This document shows, one piece after another, positions 20,171 through 22,469 of a stretch of DNA of 22,469 bases (positions are counted from its first letter, which is position 1; the number at the start of each line of letters is the position of its first letter). The DNA is from Cruorifilaria tuberocauda (taxonomy: Eukaryota > Nematoda > Chromadorea > Rhabditida > Onchocercidae). The notes beneath the pieces are model-generated. The model was not told the origin of the DNA and did no database searches. It saw only the letters and a list, made by a program, of their open reading frames with translations. Made by a program: the position numbers and the translations under genes. The DNA is taken from assembly GCA_013365365.1 (NCBI GenBank), contig JABVXU010000752.1, positions 1 to 22,469 on the forward strand, written 5' to 3'.

Positions 20171-20174
<4 letters not shown>

Positions 20175-20214
<40 letters not shown>
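20175..20214. repeat. (TC)n microsatellite
   Basis: About 20 TC dinucleotides with one TTT interruption near the right end; the only CT-oriented tract of this class on the plus strand. Confidence 0.95.
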
Positions 20215-20215
<1 letters not shown>

Positions 20216-21994
20216 TATACAAGATTCTTAAATATTTATTCTATTTGATCTTACTTAGTTTATTCTTTCTTTTCGTTAGGATCGTCATCTGTTTTACATC
20301 ACATCACTGCCACTTACTTATCAATAATTTAAGCTTATCTATGTTAGCTTCAAACTTGTAAACAGTCAGCTAATTCATCCAGCAGTACTATCACAAACTA
20401 TATCACACATTTCTTTTCTTATATCGAAAAAAAAAAGAAATGCACAAAGTTTTAAATTTAGGCAATTTCGCAAAACTTTAAAATTTGAAATTTGTTAAGC
20501 TAAAATTTCAACGATACCTTTCATTTATAAATGAAAACTTTTGCTTTTCATCGTATAAACATAGAAGTTTTATAGGTAAATTAAAATTATTCAATTTAAC
20601 TCAATACGTCCTTTTTTCGTACTTTCAATTTTCGATAAATGATATGAGAAAATTTTCAAAATACCTGATTACTAATATATAATTAGATTACAGTATACTA
20701 AAAAGTGATATTTAATAAACTTTCGTGGAAAAGTTACATTTAAAGAAAATAATAGAATAATAGAAATATTTAATAATAGAAATAGAATAATAGAAATTTA
20801 TAAATAATAGAATATTTTCAAGTTCTGTTAAAATTACATCGTAAAAAAGTTTTACCTAAAATATTTTATTCAAGAAACTTTAGAACTTATTTATTGTTAA
20901 ATTGCATATTCTATTGATTACTGTTTGCAAAATTTGTTATCATCAAGCGCAAATGTCGCAATGTTTTGAAAAATTATTTCATATCTAATTTCCACTAAAC
21001 TTTTTCACAATTACCTATTACTTATTGTTAACATTTCATTATGATTATCAGTTGCATCGATATTTGATTATCATTTATCAACAAAAATATCGAAGATTAT
21101 TATTTCAGAAATTTCTCCTCGTATTGATTGGAAATTTTAGTATAATTATTTCTATGATTAGGTAACAGTATAATGTACAGTATTGATATCCTTGTATCCG
21201 GGATTAAAATTAATTAAAAAGTGATATTCAATAAGCTCTCGTTACTTAAAATATTAACTTTATCGATTATTTCGCATAACTTCCAAATTTAATACTTTTC
21301 AATCAATTGATGAATGTATGAAAGTAATTTCTGTTCTGAATGCTTCGTTTTCTTTAAACAATTTTAAATGAACTAAATCATTGATTGTTTGAAAAGTTTT
21401 CTCATAAATTATATTATAATTATGAGTAATTAAAATTTAGATTGGCAACAAATAAGTTTATTTTATCGATTTTCAATCAATTTTAATTTGTCCTCAACTA
21501 AAATCAAAATTAATTTTCAAATTAGAAATTTTGATTTTAGATTTCGTCAGAATTTTGTTTCGATTTTGTTTTAGTATTTTTACTTAATTCTGTTGAGTTC
21601 TTTCTTTCTGATAACATTTATTTACAAAATTTTTTTTGTATCGCAACTTTTTAACTTTATGATATGATACTTTAATGGTACGGTACATAATCCAAATAGT
21701 TAAAAAATCAAATTAAAGTAAAAATGCGGATGAATCATGATTGAATGATCTGAAATTGCAACTGTTAAAGAGTGAATTAATAATTTCAGGTGAACCAGAA
21801 ATGACGATTACTGAATGATACTGCAAAATAATATTGATTTAAATAGGTGTAAACAAAATTGCTCGAAATTAATTATTTTCAAAAAATATTCAAATTAAGG
21901 ATTTTTCCATCATGAAAATCTTTGAAAAATTATTATTGAATTGTTTAATTGTCATCAAAAAACCAATATCAATTACTTTCACCAAAAATTACTC
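20215..21994. other. Intergenic, AT-rich, no gene seen
   Basis: Contains an AATAATAGAAAT-type repeat at about 20748-20816 and otherwise featureless sequence. The 65-codon frame at 20485-20682 matches nothing recognised. Confidence 0.55.
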
Positions 21995-22281
21995 CTACAG
22001 TATTACAACGAGAAATACAGTACTATCATGAGAAATGAAGAAAAACGGGGTGGTTCGACTACATGCAGTAAAGTTAAATATCGATTTCTTTGAAATTGCA
22101 AATGATAAATCAATTGTTGTCGTTTCAGCAAAATATGGTAAATGATGATTGACGCTTATCAATACTAAGTAATAAGAAGTTAGATTCACGTAACGTGACC
22201 TCCAGCAAATGTATTCATAGCCTTTTCGCAATGAATAACATTCTCTAACAGATAACCTTATTGTAATAGGCAAAAGTATTA

Positions 22282-22336
22282 TGAAATTTCCGGAAGTTTT
22301 GCGGGAATTCCCGAAAATTTTCTAAAAACTTCCGGT
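22282..22336. repeat. Nested inverted repeats with G+C-rich core
   Basis: Outer arms CCGGAAGTTTT (22290-22300) and AAAACTTCCGG (22325-22335) are exact reverse complements. Between them sits the perfect palindrome CGGGAATTCCCG (22302-22313). The local G+C content stands out from the surrounding AT-rich DNA. Confidence 0.85.
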
Positions 22337-22469
22337 AATTTTTGGGGAAAATAAATAAAATAATTCGTTAGAGTGATAATAAATAAATATAAAATTGCAA
22401 AGCATGCTGATTTTCATGATACTACTGTTGCAATTACATTTAGTTCCATGAATTACTTGGAAACTAATT

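Noticed and set aside
21995..22273. 92-codon minus-strand frame
   Set aside because: Not called a gene because no motif or splice support is visible; kept as a finding because of its unusual composition.

Overview
This window looks like nuclear DNA from an animal, most likely a nematode. It is strikingly A+T-rich and full of microsatellites. Its single recognisable gene is split by short-to-medium introns (about 200 to 940 nt), and nothing resembles a bacterial operon. The nematode assignment is inference from the compact AT-rich gene structure and the flavour of the encoded protein; the species cannot be named from the sequence alone.

The one real gene lies on the minus strand, from about 18101 down to about 9672. 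It encodes a bifunctional 6-phosphofructo-2-kinase/fructose-2,6-bisphosphatase (PFKFB family). Exons were placed by reading the reverse complement and joining conserved peptide segments at GT/AG borders. Exons 2 to 12 join in frame without a gap and give the P-loop (GLPARGKT), the FNVGDYRR block, [10 protein letters not shown], the RHGE phosphohistidine motif, the EIDAG acid and the second histidine in VVSHQ. Exon 1 (MLLKGP) is well supported. Two small 3' exons (9906-9946 and 9672-9708) are tentative; with them the protein is 467 residues, and without them (read-through of the last donor) it is about 444. The enzyme makes and breaks fructose-2,6-bisphosphate, the cytosolic signal that sets the balance of glycolysis and gluconeogenesis.

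Layout: 1-9671 is intergenic with no supportable gene. It holds a 46-47 bp tandem repeat at the left edge, a long (CA)n block, several (GA)n tracts, a TTA/TTG-rich region, a 330 bp TG/TACG alternating purine-pyrimidine block, and a near-perfect 35 bp-arm hairpin just beyond the gene's stop codon. 9672-18101 is the PFKFB gene, whose introns hold a foldback repeat beside a splice acceptor, a 34 bp tandem repeat that copies a splice acceptor, a 147 bp duplication, a CU-rich tract near a donor and long ATAATG tracts. 18102-22469 is the 5' flank, with a 136 bp tandem duplication, (TATAAA)n, (TG)n and (TC)n arrays, and a G+C-richer inverted-repeat cluster near the right edge.

I found no RNA gene, transposase, CRISPR array or novel multi-gene system. 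The items most worth a second look are the splice-site-copying repeat in intron 6, the foldback at the exon 12 acceptor and the hairpin in the probable 3' UTR.
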